Assembly: GCA_958450365.1 (NCBI GenBank) | Contig: CAUEEP010000740.1 | Coordinates: 3,289,501 to 3,353,500, forward strand | DNA length: 64,000 nt | Reading direction: 5' to 3' | Source: Mesorhabditis belari | Taxonomy: Eukaryota; Nematoda; Chromadorea; Rhabditida; Rhabditidae | Part shown: positions 21,701 through 32,639 of the stretch, piece after piece | How positions within the stretch are numbered: the stretch's first letter is position 1 | Layout: every line of letters starts with the position of its first letter | The notes under the pieces: model-generated | The model's input: only the letters and a program-made list of their open reading frames with translations | What the model was told of the DNA's origin: nothing | Databases searched by the model: none | Program-made: the position numbers and the translations under genes

Positions 21701-24700
21701 ATTCAAAAGATTCTAGCCAAAACTTTATCCAAACATTTGAAATCCCGATTTTCTCGTTCTTTTTCGGTTTCTCATCTCTTGCAACTTCATCATACTCGTG
21801 ATTCTTTGCCTAATAAAAGTATAAAAGGATAAAAGTCACTATTTCTTTTCAACATATCCAACCTTTTCCTGATTCATTACCTTTTCTTTGATCTCATTCA
21901 ATAAATTGCTTTTCAAGAACTGAGCCTCTTTTTTCCATCGACAAACTCGTATCGATTTGGGGCTAAATTTAGAAAAAGCTCAGGGATTGTTAAGAAAATT
22001 TTACCGATTTTGGACCAGAAATTTGAGCTGATCGAATGGGATTGGAGGTGGTGATTGGCTGAAATTTTACAATTCTTATGACTTGTGTCTTCCAAAGCTA
22101 GATGAACAGTAAAAAGAGATTCGGGAGATAAAATGAAATGAAACAATGAAGCCTAAACTACGTGCTCACCGATTTCGGGGCAAAAGCTTGAGGCGATGGA
22201 ATGGATTTGTGGATGGTGGTTGGCTGAAATTGATTGATCAATGGAAAGTGAAATTTTTAGAAGCAAATTCTCTTCTGATTTACTTTCTGGACGTACTCAC
22301 CGATCTTTTGGCAGCAATTGGTGTTGGTGTTGTCGGTGTGTGAATCGATGAATTCACTGATGAATCGCGAGCTACCTCATCGTAGATTGGAGAACTCTGA
22401 AGAGGGAATTTGAAAGGTTAAATTTAGTGTTTGTAGTCAGATAAAGTTCGATTTTGTTTAAGAAATCGTGAAAATTGAAAAGATTCTAGCAAATTATACA
22501 GTATGTTTAACCATTTTTTCCCCATTTTTCCCCCATTTCAAACCTTTTTCGATTCACTCTTTTCCCCATCAACTAAATCGTGAAATTCGTGCTCGTGATG
22601 TGTTGATAGATGACTGAAATGTTGATCTTTATTTCAATAAAGTTCATCATCTCCCAACCTATCCGTGCTTCTCAAATAATCCCCGATTGAGTGTGTTGGC
22701 ACCGATGAAAGACTGAAATTTGAAATGAGGCAAAGAATCAAAATAAGTATTCAGTGAAAATCATAGTTTTTATATGACTAAGATACGAACTATAACTAGA
22801 TTTACACTACTGGACAATGAAATATCATATTTGAAAAAAGATCGTCACTTTCGCGCGTCTGTAACTTCCTTGTCTTTACCGTATTTCTAAATATTAATAT
22901 TACCATTGTGTAGCGCTTGAAAAGAGCTTTCAGAAAATGTAGAACACTAATAGTTTAAACTCAAAGACAAGGGAGTTACAGACGTGCGAAAGTGACGATC
23001 TTTTTTCAAATATGATATTTCATTGTCCAGTACTGTATATAGCCAGACGATCATCAAATTCTTTACTTTGTCATTGGAGTCGATGGTGGAGTGATTGTCG
23101 TGTCGATTGGTCGAATCGATACTCCATCAAGACGGAGATTTCTTCGAGACATCACCTATTCATTCTCATAAACTATACAAATTATTCAGTTTTACCTCAT
23201 GAACAATATCTGTGGAAGAAATGCTGGATGTTGTAGAAAAAGTTGCATCAAATTGCTGATGAACTGTTGCCGGTGAGCGATTGATTGATGCGTATTCGAT
23301 CGGCTGTTTATGGGGCTTAGTTTCCTGAAGAAAAAAAGGCTTTTTAACTTATTAACTTACTTATTAACTTATTAACTTACTTATTAACTTATTAACTTAC
23401 TTATTATATATTAACTTACTATATTAACTTACTTATATATTAACTTACTTATTAACTTACTTATTAACTTATTTACTTACTTATTAACTTATCAATCTTA
23501 TTAACTTATCAATCATTTTTACAATTTCTGAAGCACCGTTAGGCCGGCTGTTCTGCTGGTAATGTTAGAAAAGGAAAGCATTGGCTTGAAGGCTTGGCTG
23601 GAAGTCAATTAGCTGGGAGTCATTTAAAGTTTAATTCGATAGATTTTCAATGGATGAAAAGCCAATTCAATTAGTTCAACCATATTTATAGTCGATTATT
23701 TTGAAAGATTAAATCAAAAAATGATTGCGGAGCCCTCACCTCACCTGGAATTAGTTGGCCATTCAACTTATTTAACTTTATCATAAACCCCATCAAGATT
23801 ATCAAAACCTGTTTCTTCTCGGTTTGAGTGAGGGATTTTGTTGCGTGAAGGATTGATGCTCTCAGCTGTTCTTCAAGCTCATCATCATAGCGCAATTTTG
23901 TTAACCCCTCATGCTCTCGGCTTAACACCTGAAAAGGGATTTGATATTGATTGATATTGATCAAGAATATTAATTGATATTGATCCAGAATATTGATTGA
24001 TATTGATCAAGAATATTAATTGATATTGATCAAGAATATTGATTGGTAAATGACTAAATCAAGAATGACTAGTAAACGGGGGGAAAACAATTCAAGAAAA
24101 CAGCTAATCACAATGAAATCTTTCAAAAACCGACCGGACTCAAAACCCTTTCCATTTCAACGGGACTCTTCACGTGATTCGGCTCAACCATATGTGGAAT
24201 CTCTTGACTCGTTTGATACTCGTGAATCAAATCTAAAATGATTTTTTTTATTCTAAAACTATTCTATCAATTGACCAATTCTAGCCGTTTCAGCCATCAA
24301 ATTAGCCACTTCATAATCGGTCGGAGTTCGGCTTCTCGATGATAAATTCGTTCCTTTCCATGTCCATTTCTTATCTTTATTTGACTCAGGTGGTGGTGAG
24401 AGAACTCTTTCCGGAACAGCATATCCAGCTTCATCAATAACTGGCTCAGGAGAGAAAGTCTTATTTCGATTCGCTTCCATCACTTCTCTATCGACACTTC
24501 CCACTTCTATCACTTCTTTATCGATTTCACTTTGAACAGTATATGGATTATAAGTGGAAATCGGTGTTGTCGGCACTTTTCTTGGTGGAATCGGTGATGG
24601 TTGATTGTATTGTACATACATAGCATCATCTTCGCCTCGATAACTTTTCGGTGGAATTGGTGGTGGAGTGAGTGAGCCAAGCGGTGCCCTTGGTGGAATC

Positions 24701-27700
24701 GGTGGCTCAAACCGTGGCTCAACCCCGTGAATCTCTTCAACAGATTGGGAGATTTTTGTGTGAATGTGTTCACCCTGTCGATGTACATGAACTGTAGCCG
24801 AAATACTCTCTTCCTGTGGTTTTTCTTTCAAGATCACCGTCGATGCATCACTTTCCGTTTCCGATAAAGGTTGTTGATCAAAATGAATCTCGTTGACTTC
24901 GTGAGCTCTTTCCAATTGATTGAGTCGAGTTTTATCCACATGTGGTACACCAGATCTAAGCAAACGATTCTCGATATTATCCGGATCTTGTGGATCAGCA
25001 ATAGCTTGCGAAACAATATGAATCTCTTGTGTATTCTTTCGACTTCCCTCTGATCCAGAGGATCCACTTCTTGTCTCTTTCTTCGATTTCTTGATATGAA
25101 GATTTTCTAGAGCTCTGTTGATTGCTGATGACGTTTTCCCTAGAATCGTTTTGTGTTTATGTTCATGTGGATGTTCTTCATGCTTGTCGATGAGTTGAGT
25201 TTCATGCGAATGACTTGTTGGGACTCGTTCATTCGGTTTTTGATTTCCTTGCGATGAAGCAATATGAGTATGAGCGATTTGCTCTTTCTTGATTCCCCGA
25301 GAATCTCCCTCAATGTGCAACTCGACGTGTGCCATTTCTTCGTATCCAAGTGAATCGCCTAATTGCTCTTGATAGGTCCCTGTCACTTCCGCGCTTTGTC
25401 GATCTTGACGAAACTCTTGATAACCCATTGAAAGTTGTTGTGGTGGGTGGTCAATCTGAGAAATGAAATCATAATAATAATAATAAGATTGCTTTGACTC
25501 ACTGGATCATCTTGGACTGATTTGATGTTTGTACCTTGATTTGGAGATCGATACTGGTCTATAATATAATGCTATTTTTGTTTTACGAAGTCTAGAATCA
25601 AAGCTAATCGTTGAGATCACGGAACTCTAGAGTTGAAAGCAATTTCCTAACATTTAACTTTCTAACTTTCTAACTAACTTTCAATTTTTAGTGAAAAGAG
25701 CAATTGTCTAACATCTAACTTCTAAAATTTATAACAATTTATTGTACTTAACAATGTTTTTTATTAATTAAGAATCAAATTTAGAACTTGATTTGATTTG
25801 ATTTGATTTTGATTTGATTTTGTTCTTAACACGTTGACGACATTGTCACCTGATGCCGTCTGACACATATTCGTTCGCCTGGGACATTGTCACCTAATGT
25901 CAGGTGACAGTACCAAAATTGATTTTTTTTTGTGCATATTACAAGTGCATATGTTTGCTGATGATGGATATTAAATAAGCAAGTAGGGTAGTATCTATAT
26001 TCGACTTGGTCCCGGAAAATGTCGATTTAACCGTTGATTATTAAAATTTTAATTTTTTAGGTGACAATTTCAGGTGACATTTTTTGTCGAAAAAAAACAA
26101 CGTTGTCCCATGCGATTGTTTGTGCAAAAACGCCATTGTCGTCAACGTGTTAAATCAAATCAAATCAAATCAAATCAAATCAAATCAAATCAAATCAAAT
26201 CAAAATCAAAATCAAATCAAATCAAATAAAATAAAATAAAATCAAATCAAATCAAATCAAAATCAAAATCAAATCAAATTATCTTTTTCTTTCGACGAAC
26301 CTGTCATTGTGGTCTCTAGTGATCCGCCGAGTATTTCCTTTTTTAAACTCCTTTTTTGTTCTTTTTCAATTGTTATCGGTTGAACGGAATTTAGCCGACC
26401 TAGAAGCTCTGGTCTAAAAAGGAAAATTGCATGACAGCGAGTCGATGACTCATCTATACCTTGGAATTTCTTTCACAAACTCTTCCGAAGAATCTCGAAT
26501 CAAAAGATTCCGACGTTCTGCCTAAAGTGATATCATTTTCTTTCAAATTTCTTTTTTTTTATTACAAACCTCTCTGAGTCTTTTCTGTGTGAAGTACTCG
26601 TTTCTCAATGATTGTCCGGTGTTTGTTGATGGGTATTTCTGAAGTCGAAGTTAGGAAAATGATGATTGTTAATTTAATGATTTTGAATAAATTGTTTTAA
26701 AGCTTTAAAAGTATTGTAAATAGTTTAAATGCTTGGTTTCAGTTGTATTTTTAACAAAAATTTAGATAAAACTCTTTAGATATACATCTACTGGACAATG
26801 AAATATGATATTTGAAAAAAGATCGTCACTTTCGCACGTCTGTAACTCCCTTGTCTTTACCGTATTTCTAAATATTAATATTACCATTGTGTAGCGCTTG
26901 AAAAGAGCTTTCAGAAAATGTATAACACTAATAGTTTAAACTCAAAGACAAGGGGAGTTACAGACGCGCGAAAGTGACGATCGTTTTTCAAATATCATAT
27001 TTCATTGTCCAGTACTGTATCTAGTAACTGGTAAGCAGTAAGCTGTAACTTCCTTGTCTTTGAGTTTAAACTATTAGTGTTATACATTTTCTGAAAGCTC
27101 TTTTCAATGGCTACACAATGGTGATATTAATATTTAGAAATACGGTAAAGACAAGGGAGTTACAGACGCGCAAATTAACGATCTTTTTTCAAATATGATA
27201 TTTCATTGTCCAGTACTGTATAAACCATAAAAATTCATAAATTCTCGAAATTTTATGGTTTATACAGTACTGGACAATGAAATATGATATTTGAAAAACG
27301 ATCGCCACTTTCGCGCGTCTGTAACTCCCCTTGTCTTTGAGTTTAAACTATTAGTGTTATACATTTTCTGAAAGCTCTTTTCAAGGGCTACACAATGGTA
27401 ATATTAATATTTAGAAATACGGTAAAGACAAGGGAGTTACAGACGATCTTTTTGTGACGATCTTTTTTCAACGATCTTTCAACGAGGAAGCTTTTTCAAA
27501 TATGATATTTCATTGTCCAGTAGTGTAGCCTTTTAGAAAACGGCTGAGTCAAACTTTAGAAGAAAGAAAAGCTGCTTGTTAAATGGCAGAAGGGTGAGCT
27601 TGATGCTTGTGAGCTTGATGGGGGAATCAATGATTGAAATCAAAGATCAATAAGAGATTTTGTAAAATAAAAAAAATCAATAGTGTATGATTGAATGGAA

Positions 27701-30301
27701 AGCGGTTTATTCTTGATTAAAAGAATGAAAATTGAAGAGGTTGGAAGGGTTGGAGCCCCTCGTAAACACCCATTCATCGACTTTCTTATCAAAGGGGAAT
27801 CAAGCAAAGAAAAGGGGAAAGAAAAAGAGAAACAAGAAAGAGAAAAGCATTCAAGATATCACTCTTTATTCTTTTTATTCTCTTTTTTTTTCACTTTTTC
27901 TTATGAGATTCCTCACTTTTTAAGCGAAAAAAAGCGTTTAATAGGCGCCGAAGAATGGGCTCTGAAGTCTTTCTTTTTGGCAGGATCGGTCTTTCTTTTT
28001 TTGCAATAAGTGTGAAGTAATCATTGGGAATTCTTCTCTCTCAAAAATTCCTTCAGTATTTCGGGATTACAATTCAATTTCCTTTTTGGGAGCGGCTTTT
28101 CTTTGAGTGAATCATTTGTCAAATTGAGTCATTGATTAAATTTGATAAGAAATTCTTTTTCGATTAAGCTATTAGCTTTTGAAAGAAATCAGAAACTAGG
28201 GCTAAACCAGGGCTAAATCAGGACTAAACTAAGCCAAATTTAATCAATGAATCAATTTGACAAATGATTCATTCACAAGGAGAAGATTATAAGACATTAG
28301 AAGACAGATCTAAAGCCAGAGTTCGAAATGTAACTGGATAAAAACCTACCGTAAATACTGTGATAGTACCCCACCCTCATAATGACGGTGCGGAGTGTTG
28401 CGTAGTCTAGCTTTGAACGAGTTTTTCTCGACACTGGTTTATGCTACAATGCGCGTTTAGGTATCAAAAAATAGCCCTGAATTTCAGCTACTTTTTTGAT
28501 ACTCAAGACGCATTTTTTGAAAGCACAAGCGCTTTGAAAAAAAATGAAATACTAAAAAACTTTTGCGACTGCAACTACGCGACTTTACAAGGGTACTATT
28601 ACAGTATTTACGGTAGATATTCTCCTTGCGTTTTCTAATGAAACAAAATATAATTGACCTTTCTAATGAAATAAACCATAGGTTACTTGGTGAATTTGTT
28701 ATTTTTCAACGGAATTACCAAAAAGGAACGAAAAGACTTTCTGGAAAACCTACCGTAAATACTGTAAAGCTCATTGGTGAAAGTTGAGCTTTTTCTAAAG
28801 AACTGCCTACCGTAAATATTGTAATAGTACCCCACCCCCATAATGACGGTGCAGAGTGTTGCGTAGTCTAGCTTTGAACGCGTTTTTCTTGACACTGGTT
28901 TATGCTACAATGCGGGTTTAGGTATCAAAAAAATAGCCCTGAATTTCAGCTATTTTTTGATACCAAAGACGCATTTTTTGAAAGCACAAGCGCTTTGAAA
29001 AAAATGAAATACTAAAAAACTTTTGCGACTACGCGACTGTACGAGGGGGGTGGGGTACTATTACAGTATTTACGGTTGAAAAATTACAGTAGTTTTTTTT
29101 TGAAAGTTGACACGTTTTAGAAACGGAAATCAAAGTTTTAGAAAAAAAGGAAAAAGAAAAAGGTGATTTGAGAAGAGTAAAAGAGAAATTTGGTTTGTTT
29201 AAAAACGATAAAAATGATTTAAAACTCGGACTCTATTGAAAAATTTGGCGTTTCTCGTGATTGTCAATGCGTGAATGTGACGTTGAACGCACAACTCTCG
29301 AGCAAGTATCTCGATTTTAAGCTGAAAACGAGTTTGTGATTTAAAATCTAAAAAATTTTGACTTGATTTTGTTCCAATAGAATTTCCTTTTGAATCTCTC
29401 CACAACGTCGCTTCGATTCGTTGATTGCTTTATCGAGGAGATTCGCAACTTCTTCTATTTTCTGAAAATACAAAAAAAGCTAGTTTCTTTATAATTGCGC
29501 TTTCGTTTATTAAATACTATATAATATTTAAAGATTATTTAATATTAAACTTGAATTTTTCTTGATTCTTTCATTGCAAAAAGAGACACGTAAGCCGATC
29601 CTTCGAGCCTCGATTCGGCTGATAAGGAAATAGTGGATGGGGCGTTGGGAGAGGCTGCATTTTCATTTTCTATGCAAATTATGTAGTACTTGTTTTAAAT
29701 TAAACAAGAAGAAATTCAAATTTACTTTACTTTTAACTGCAAACTTAATTTACTTTTTATATTAGTCATTTCCAAATGGACTGACAACAATTCAATCTAT
29801 GCCAAAAAAATTTTAGATGAAAATTGACCATTTCGATTCAATAGAAATAGATCTCGAAATAGATTAAGCAGGAAAATTCAAGTAAGTAAGAAAGTAAGAA
29901 AGTAAGAAAGAAAGTAAGGTAAGTAGAAAGTAAGGAAGTAAGTAAGAAAGTAAGTAAGTAAGAAAGAAAGTAAGTAAGAAAGAAAGTAAGAAAGTGAGGA
30001 AGTAAGTAAGAAAGTAAGAAAGTAAGAAAGAAAGTAAGAAAGAAAGTAAGAAAGAAAGTAAGGAAGTAAGAAAGTAAGTAAGAAAGTAAGAAAGAAATTA
30101 AGAAAGTGAGGAAGTAAGTAAGAAAGAAAGTAAGAAAGAAAGTAAGAAAGAAAGTAAGTAAGAGAGTAAGTAAGTAAGAAAGAAAGCAAGTAAGAAAGAA
30201 GTTATTTCACAAACCTTTATATCGTGCTCGTATCTTTCCAGATAATCCTCAAGCTCTTTTTCGTTATCACCGCGAATTAGAGCCCAGACATCTGTGGCCA
30301 T
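15748..30301 (-). CDS. Very large disordered adaptor-like protein with repeated YDEV motifs, many small exons
   Basis: I do not recognise the family. The first 11 exons join in phase: 30301-30215, 29461-29363, 26638-26570, 26521-26460, 26413-26301, 25558-25503, 25455-24276, 24232-24147, 23928-23809, 23324-23196 and 23155-23067 (about 696 residues). The start MATDVWALIRGDNEKELEDY sits 2 nt after a TTTCTAG, possibly a trans-splice site. The 1180-nt exon encodes a Ser/Thr/His-rich segment with SH3-type motifs (PPIPPRAP, PPPIPPKS). Later exons give IYDEVARD (22.4 kb), EYDEVARD (21.8 kb), a polyGln/His tract (21.6-21.35 kb), APPPIPQ, NIYEVP, EPIYDEV (18.65 kb), a His run, a Glu/Arg/Lys coiled-coil-like block (18.0-17.6 kb), PIYDTV and SIYDTV near the stop at 15748. 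Such Y-x-x-V/P and PxxP motifs suggest a scaffold for SH2/SH3 partners (inference). The frame slips at several sites in the 3' half. That half could alternatively be a second gene. Confidence 0.72.
16345..17023 (+). mobile_element. Mariner remnant with inserted palindrome
   Basis: TA-flanked ends TTGGGTTAGTGAATTGAAAA and TTTACAATTCACCAACCCAA. Only the C-terminal transposase region survives (about 16690-16960), colinear with the copy at 35821-36688 and out of frame. A ~300-bp palindrome (about 16382-16680; arms around GGAAAGTTGTAGAGAATCAAAAAT-like sequence) replaces most of the remainder. The element lies between the 3' exons of the large minus-strand gene. Confidence 0.78.
17068..17225. repeat. 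Partial Rep-E joined to a mariner end
   Basis: TATTCTCTCTAAT...GTAGTGCACCCCGGCGAGCC is half of a Rep-E MITE. It stops after CATCGTCAGCTACATTTTTT and is followed by TTCAATTCACTAACCCAATA, which resembles a mariner end. The same composite follows the mariner copy at 35821, so the pair moved or duplicated as one unit. Confidence 0.65.
19975..20275. repeat. 12-bp minisatellite crossing an exon end
   Basis: Units of TCTTTACAATCT, TCTTTAAAATCT and TCTTTATAATCT repeat about 24 times. On the minus strand the units with ATA/TTA are read as Lys-Ile/Leu-Lys codons at the end of an exon. Variant units contain GTAAAG, which works as a 5' splice site, so the array appears to supply the donor itself. Confidence 0.65.
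20533..20571 (-). other. Fragment resembling a 5' tRNA half
   Basis: The minus strand reads GATAGTTCAGTGGTAGAATA, close to the D-arm region of glycine-type tRNAs (TAGTTCAGTGGTAGAAT). No B box follows, so it is at most a truncated tRNA copy inside an intron. Confidence 0.4.
21350..21640 (-). repeat. CAN-triplet array encoding polyGln/His
   Basis: The minus strand is an array of CAA, CAG and CAT codons giving mixed Gln/His runs within the large adaptor-like gene. At about 21478-21489 the triplet rhythm breaks (GTTGTTGTGATG), shifting the frame. Upstream and downstream exons both require the Gln/His frame, so the break is either an assembly indel or an allele-specific lesion. Confidence 0.8.
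22804..23038. mobile_element. Rep-B MITE (Tc1-like ends), copy 1
   Basis: Inverted ends CACTACTGGACAATGAAATA and TATTTCATTGTCCAGTACTG abut TA. The ends begin like Tc1 (CAGTGCTGG...), so Rep-B is probably a deletion derivative of a Tc1-family element. The interior pairs ACTCCCTTGTCTTT with AAAGACAAGGGAGT. It lies in an intron. Confidence 0.85.
23340..24045. repeat. Two intronic short tandem arrays
   Basis: 23340-23520 is an array of TTAACTTACTTATTAACTTA units. 23935-24045 repeats TTGATATTGATCAAGAATAT. They flank the 23928-23809 exon of the large minus-strand gene and have no coding role. Confidence 0.7.
25830..26149. mobile_element. TTAA-flanked element with piggyBac-like target duplication
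   Basis: CACGTTGACGACATTGTCAC at the left and CATTGTCGTCAACGTG at the right are inverted, and both ends abut TTAA, the target site of piggyBac-type transposases. The ~320-bp interior has GTGACA/TGTCAC-rich subterminal repeats and no ORF. It is flanked by (GATTT)n on one side and (AAATC)n on the other, and sits in an intron. Confidence 0.75.
26150..26278. repeat. (AAATC)n microsatellite
   Basis: AAATC units with occasional AAAATC and AAATA variants run for about 130 bp. A shorter inverted counterpart (GATTT)n lies at 25785-25820, on the other side of the TTAA element. Confidence 0.8.
26786..27526. mobile_element. Cluster of three Rep-B MITEs
   Basis: Three Rep-B copies lie nearly end to end: 26786-27021, about 27036-27222 (left end lost) and 27263-27526. 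The last two are separated by a small palindrome containing TTCATAAATTCTCGAAATTT, a phrase that recurs at about 45842. Inside the third copy GACGATCTTTTT is locally duplicated. Confidence 0.8.
28347..29075. mobile_element. Two Rep-A MITEs flanking a Rep-C fragment
   Basis: Rep-A copies occupy 28347-28615 and 28808-29075 in the same orientation. Between them, 28632-28740 carries the right-hand part of Rep-C (TTTCTAATGAAATAAACCAT...AAGGAACGAAAAGAC) without its terminal GCATCAACCTA. The whole cluster is intronic to the large minus-strand gene. Confidence 0.78.
29880..30200. repeat. GTAAGAAA-type purine minisatellite
   Basis: AAGTAAGAAAGAAAGTAAGA units fill about 320 bp of the first intron of the large minus-strand gene. 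The minus-strand open frames here (Leu/Ser/Tyr/Phe-rich) are artefacts. Confidence 0.8.
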
Positions 30302-30337
30302 ACCTAGAAATGGAAAGATCATAATCTTGGATTTTCG

Positions 30338-30676
30338 GGGGGGGCAAAACAGCGCCATAATAGAAAACGTTCAAAACAGCGCCATAATAGAAAACGTTCA
30401 AAACAGCGCCGTCAAATTTCTCAAAATCCAAAAAACCAAAATGGGTCTCTAAAGATATTCAGTTAACCAACTGAGTATCACTCGACACACATTTTGAGTG
30501 CTCTTTTTATCTATGAAATATGAACTTTTTTAAAAAACTGTTTCACCCATCATGTAGCCAAGAACGCAAGGAATTTTTTGAGATAAAACTTGAACCGGCT
30601 TGGTTTTTTGGATTTTGAGAAATTTGACGGCGCTGTTTTGAACGTTTTCTATTATGGCGCTGTTTTGACTACCCCC
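30338..30676. mobile_element. MITE with AACAGCGCCATAATAG ends
   Basis: The left arm GGGGGGCAAAACAGCGCC... with a tandem AGCGCCATAATAGAAAACGT is matched by GACGGCGCTGTTTTGAACGT...GCGCTGTTTTGACTACCCCC. The innermost inverted part is CTCAAAATCCAAAAAACCAA. Length is about 340 bp, just upstream of the start codon at 30301. Confidence 0.75.
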
Positions 30677-31125
30677 CGATTTTCGATTTCAACTATTGTC
30701 TAGCTAATCTTCAAGTAATTTACTAAGAAAATAGAGAAGCGTTCGTTGTGTTTCGAGAGGTTCAGTTTGAGATTTGTAGAGACTGTACCACATGCATACC
30801 CTGGAAAATAAAAAAAAAGAGATAGGGAAAAGGAAAGCACAACAACAACAAATCTCAACAACTATAAACAAAAAAAAAGAGCCGAATTTCAGAATCTCTT
30901 TACTATATGCAATATGTTATATGCGGTTATGATTATCTGATTCGCTTCTATTCGCCCCCTGAATAAAGCATATTTATATTATCGTAAATGCTTTGTTAGA
31001 ATGACACCTCTGACCCCTCGAAATATTGACTTTAGACTCCCCTCCTCTTGTGGGGGTTCTATGGATAGATCTATACTTAATACTAATATTTTATTAATAT
31101 TAATAATTTTAATATTTTATTAATA

Positions 31126-31646
31126 TTAGGTTGATGCAAAAGTCTTTTCGTTTTTTTCGTACTTCTGTTAAAAAGTAACAAATTCACCAATTAACCTATG
31201 CTTTTCTCTAAATAAAAAGTGTTTTTTGTTCAATTTGCATCTTTTTAAATGAATTTCGGTTCACTTTGAAGCAAATTCGAGAGTGAAAAACGCCTTTTTC
31301 GTAAAAATCTATAAAAAACTCTACGGAAAAATTGGCTGAATGAATTTCTCTGAAATTTTGGCGAAATATCAAACTTTTTTTTCTCTATCTTTTATCTATT
31401 GACTACGAAGATAGGTTTTCTTTAGCTAAGGTGTCTAAACCGCATCATCGAGTTAGCCCTTTTTGACTACCCGACTTCATACTCTCAAGAAAATCCAGGC
31501 ATAAAATATTTTAAAAACCCGTTTTAATGTTATTTTGCAGAAAAATAATTGGTTTTTCTAATGGAATCAACCGTAGTTTAATTGGTGCATTTGTTGGCTT
31601 GAAACGGCAGACGAAAAGGAACGAAAAGACTTATGCATCAACCTAT
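31126..31646. mobile_element. Rep-C, mariner-type MITE, copy 1
   Basis: Ends TTAGGTTGATGCAAAAGTCT and AGACTTATGCATCAACCTA. TTAGGTTG(G/A)TGCAAAAGT is the terminal signature of a well-known mariner group (also seen in human Hsmar elements). The ~520-bp interior is AT-rich without transposase motifs. Confidence 0.85.
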
Positions 31647-32169
31647 TATTTTATTAATATTAGTATTAAGTCTAGATCTATCCATCTACTAATATTTTAT
31701 CGGCAATAAAATATAAAAAGCTATTTTTGAAAAAAGAAAACTAATTGTTTAAAAAAAAATCATTTCAAGAATCAAAAAAATCAAGAAAATCATTTCACTT
31801 TTAAGAATCGCGCACATCGATTTTTTTCGAGATTCAAAACAGGGTTTAATATTAACGTGGGTAAGAAAATCATTTCACTTTTAAACGTTTTTTTTTGTAC
31901 GCTTTGGACAAGGGGCTATTGTTTAAAAAAGCTTTCAACGGATTCTAAACTTTTAATTCATTTGATTCCCCTCCCCCCTTACTTATTTCTTTTTGGATCA
32001 ATTGATTTTGAGGGGTTGAGAATAACATATCATTCTAATAAAGCATTTACCATCTAATATCTAATACAGCATTAGAGTATTGAAAAATATTTGAATACTA
32101 TTTGAAAAGAAAATTGATTCTATTCAACGTAAAATGGTCATAGTTTAAAATGAAAAATTTACAATTTCT

Positions 32170-32632
32170 TACCGTAAATACTGTAATAGTACCCCACCCC
32201 CATTAATGACGGTGCGGAGTGTTGCGTAGTCTAGCTTTGAACGAGTTTTTCTCGACAATGGTTTATGCTACAATGCGCGCTTAGGTATCAAAAACGCATT
32301 TTTTGAAAGTACGGGCGCTTTGAAAAAAAATGAAATACTAAAAAACCTTTGCGACTACGCGACTGTACGAGGGCGGTGGGGTACTATTATAGTATTTACG
32401 GTAAGTTATTAGATGTTACATTAATTCATAAACAACCCTAAACGTCCGAATGAACTAAAACAAAATTCTTAAACCAATTAAACCCGAATCCCATCCCATA
32501 AAACGTTTAGATTTATGGGATGGGTACTATTACAGTATTTACGGTAAGTTATTAGATGTTACATTAATCCATTAATACATATGATTATGTAATAGTACCC
32601 ATCCCATAAATCTACTATATGATTTACGGTAT
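32170..32632. mobile_element. Rep-A copy plus a partial palindromic copy
   Basis: 32170-32403 is a Rep-A MITE missing part of its core. From 32404, GTAAGTTATTAGATGTTACA... is followed by another AGTACCCATCCCATAAATCT / GATTTATGGGATGGGTACT pair, forming a second smaller palindrome with Rep-A ends. The phrase GTAAGTTATTAGATG.TACATTAAT also follows Rep-A copy 1 at 8000, so the two copies share flanking DNA. Confidence 0.75.
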
Positions 32633-32639
32633 GTAAATT

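Noticed and set aside
24259..24275. Stop codon ending the large exon at 24259 as the end of the gene
   Set aside because: A donor at ATTG|GTCAAT and an acceptor at TTTTAG 45 bp later restore a long frame (DLIHEYQTSQEIPH), and all following exons stay in phase.
29878..30358. Leu/Ser/Tyr-rich minus-strand ORFs resembling membrane segments
   Set aside because: They translate an intronic GTAAGAAA minisatellite; the real exon ends at 30215 at a good donor.
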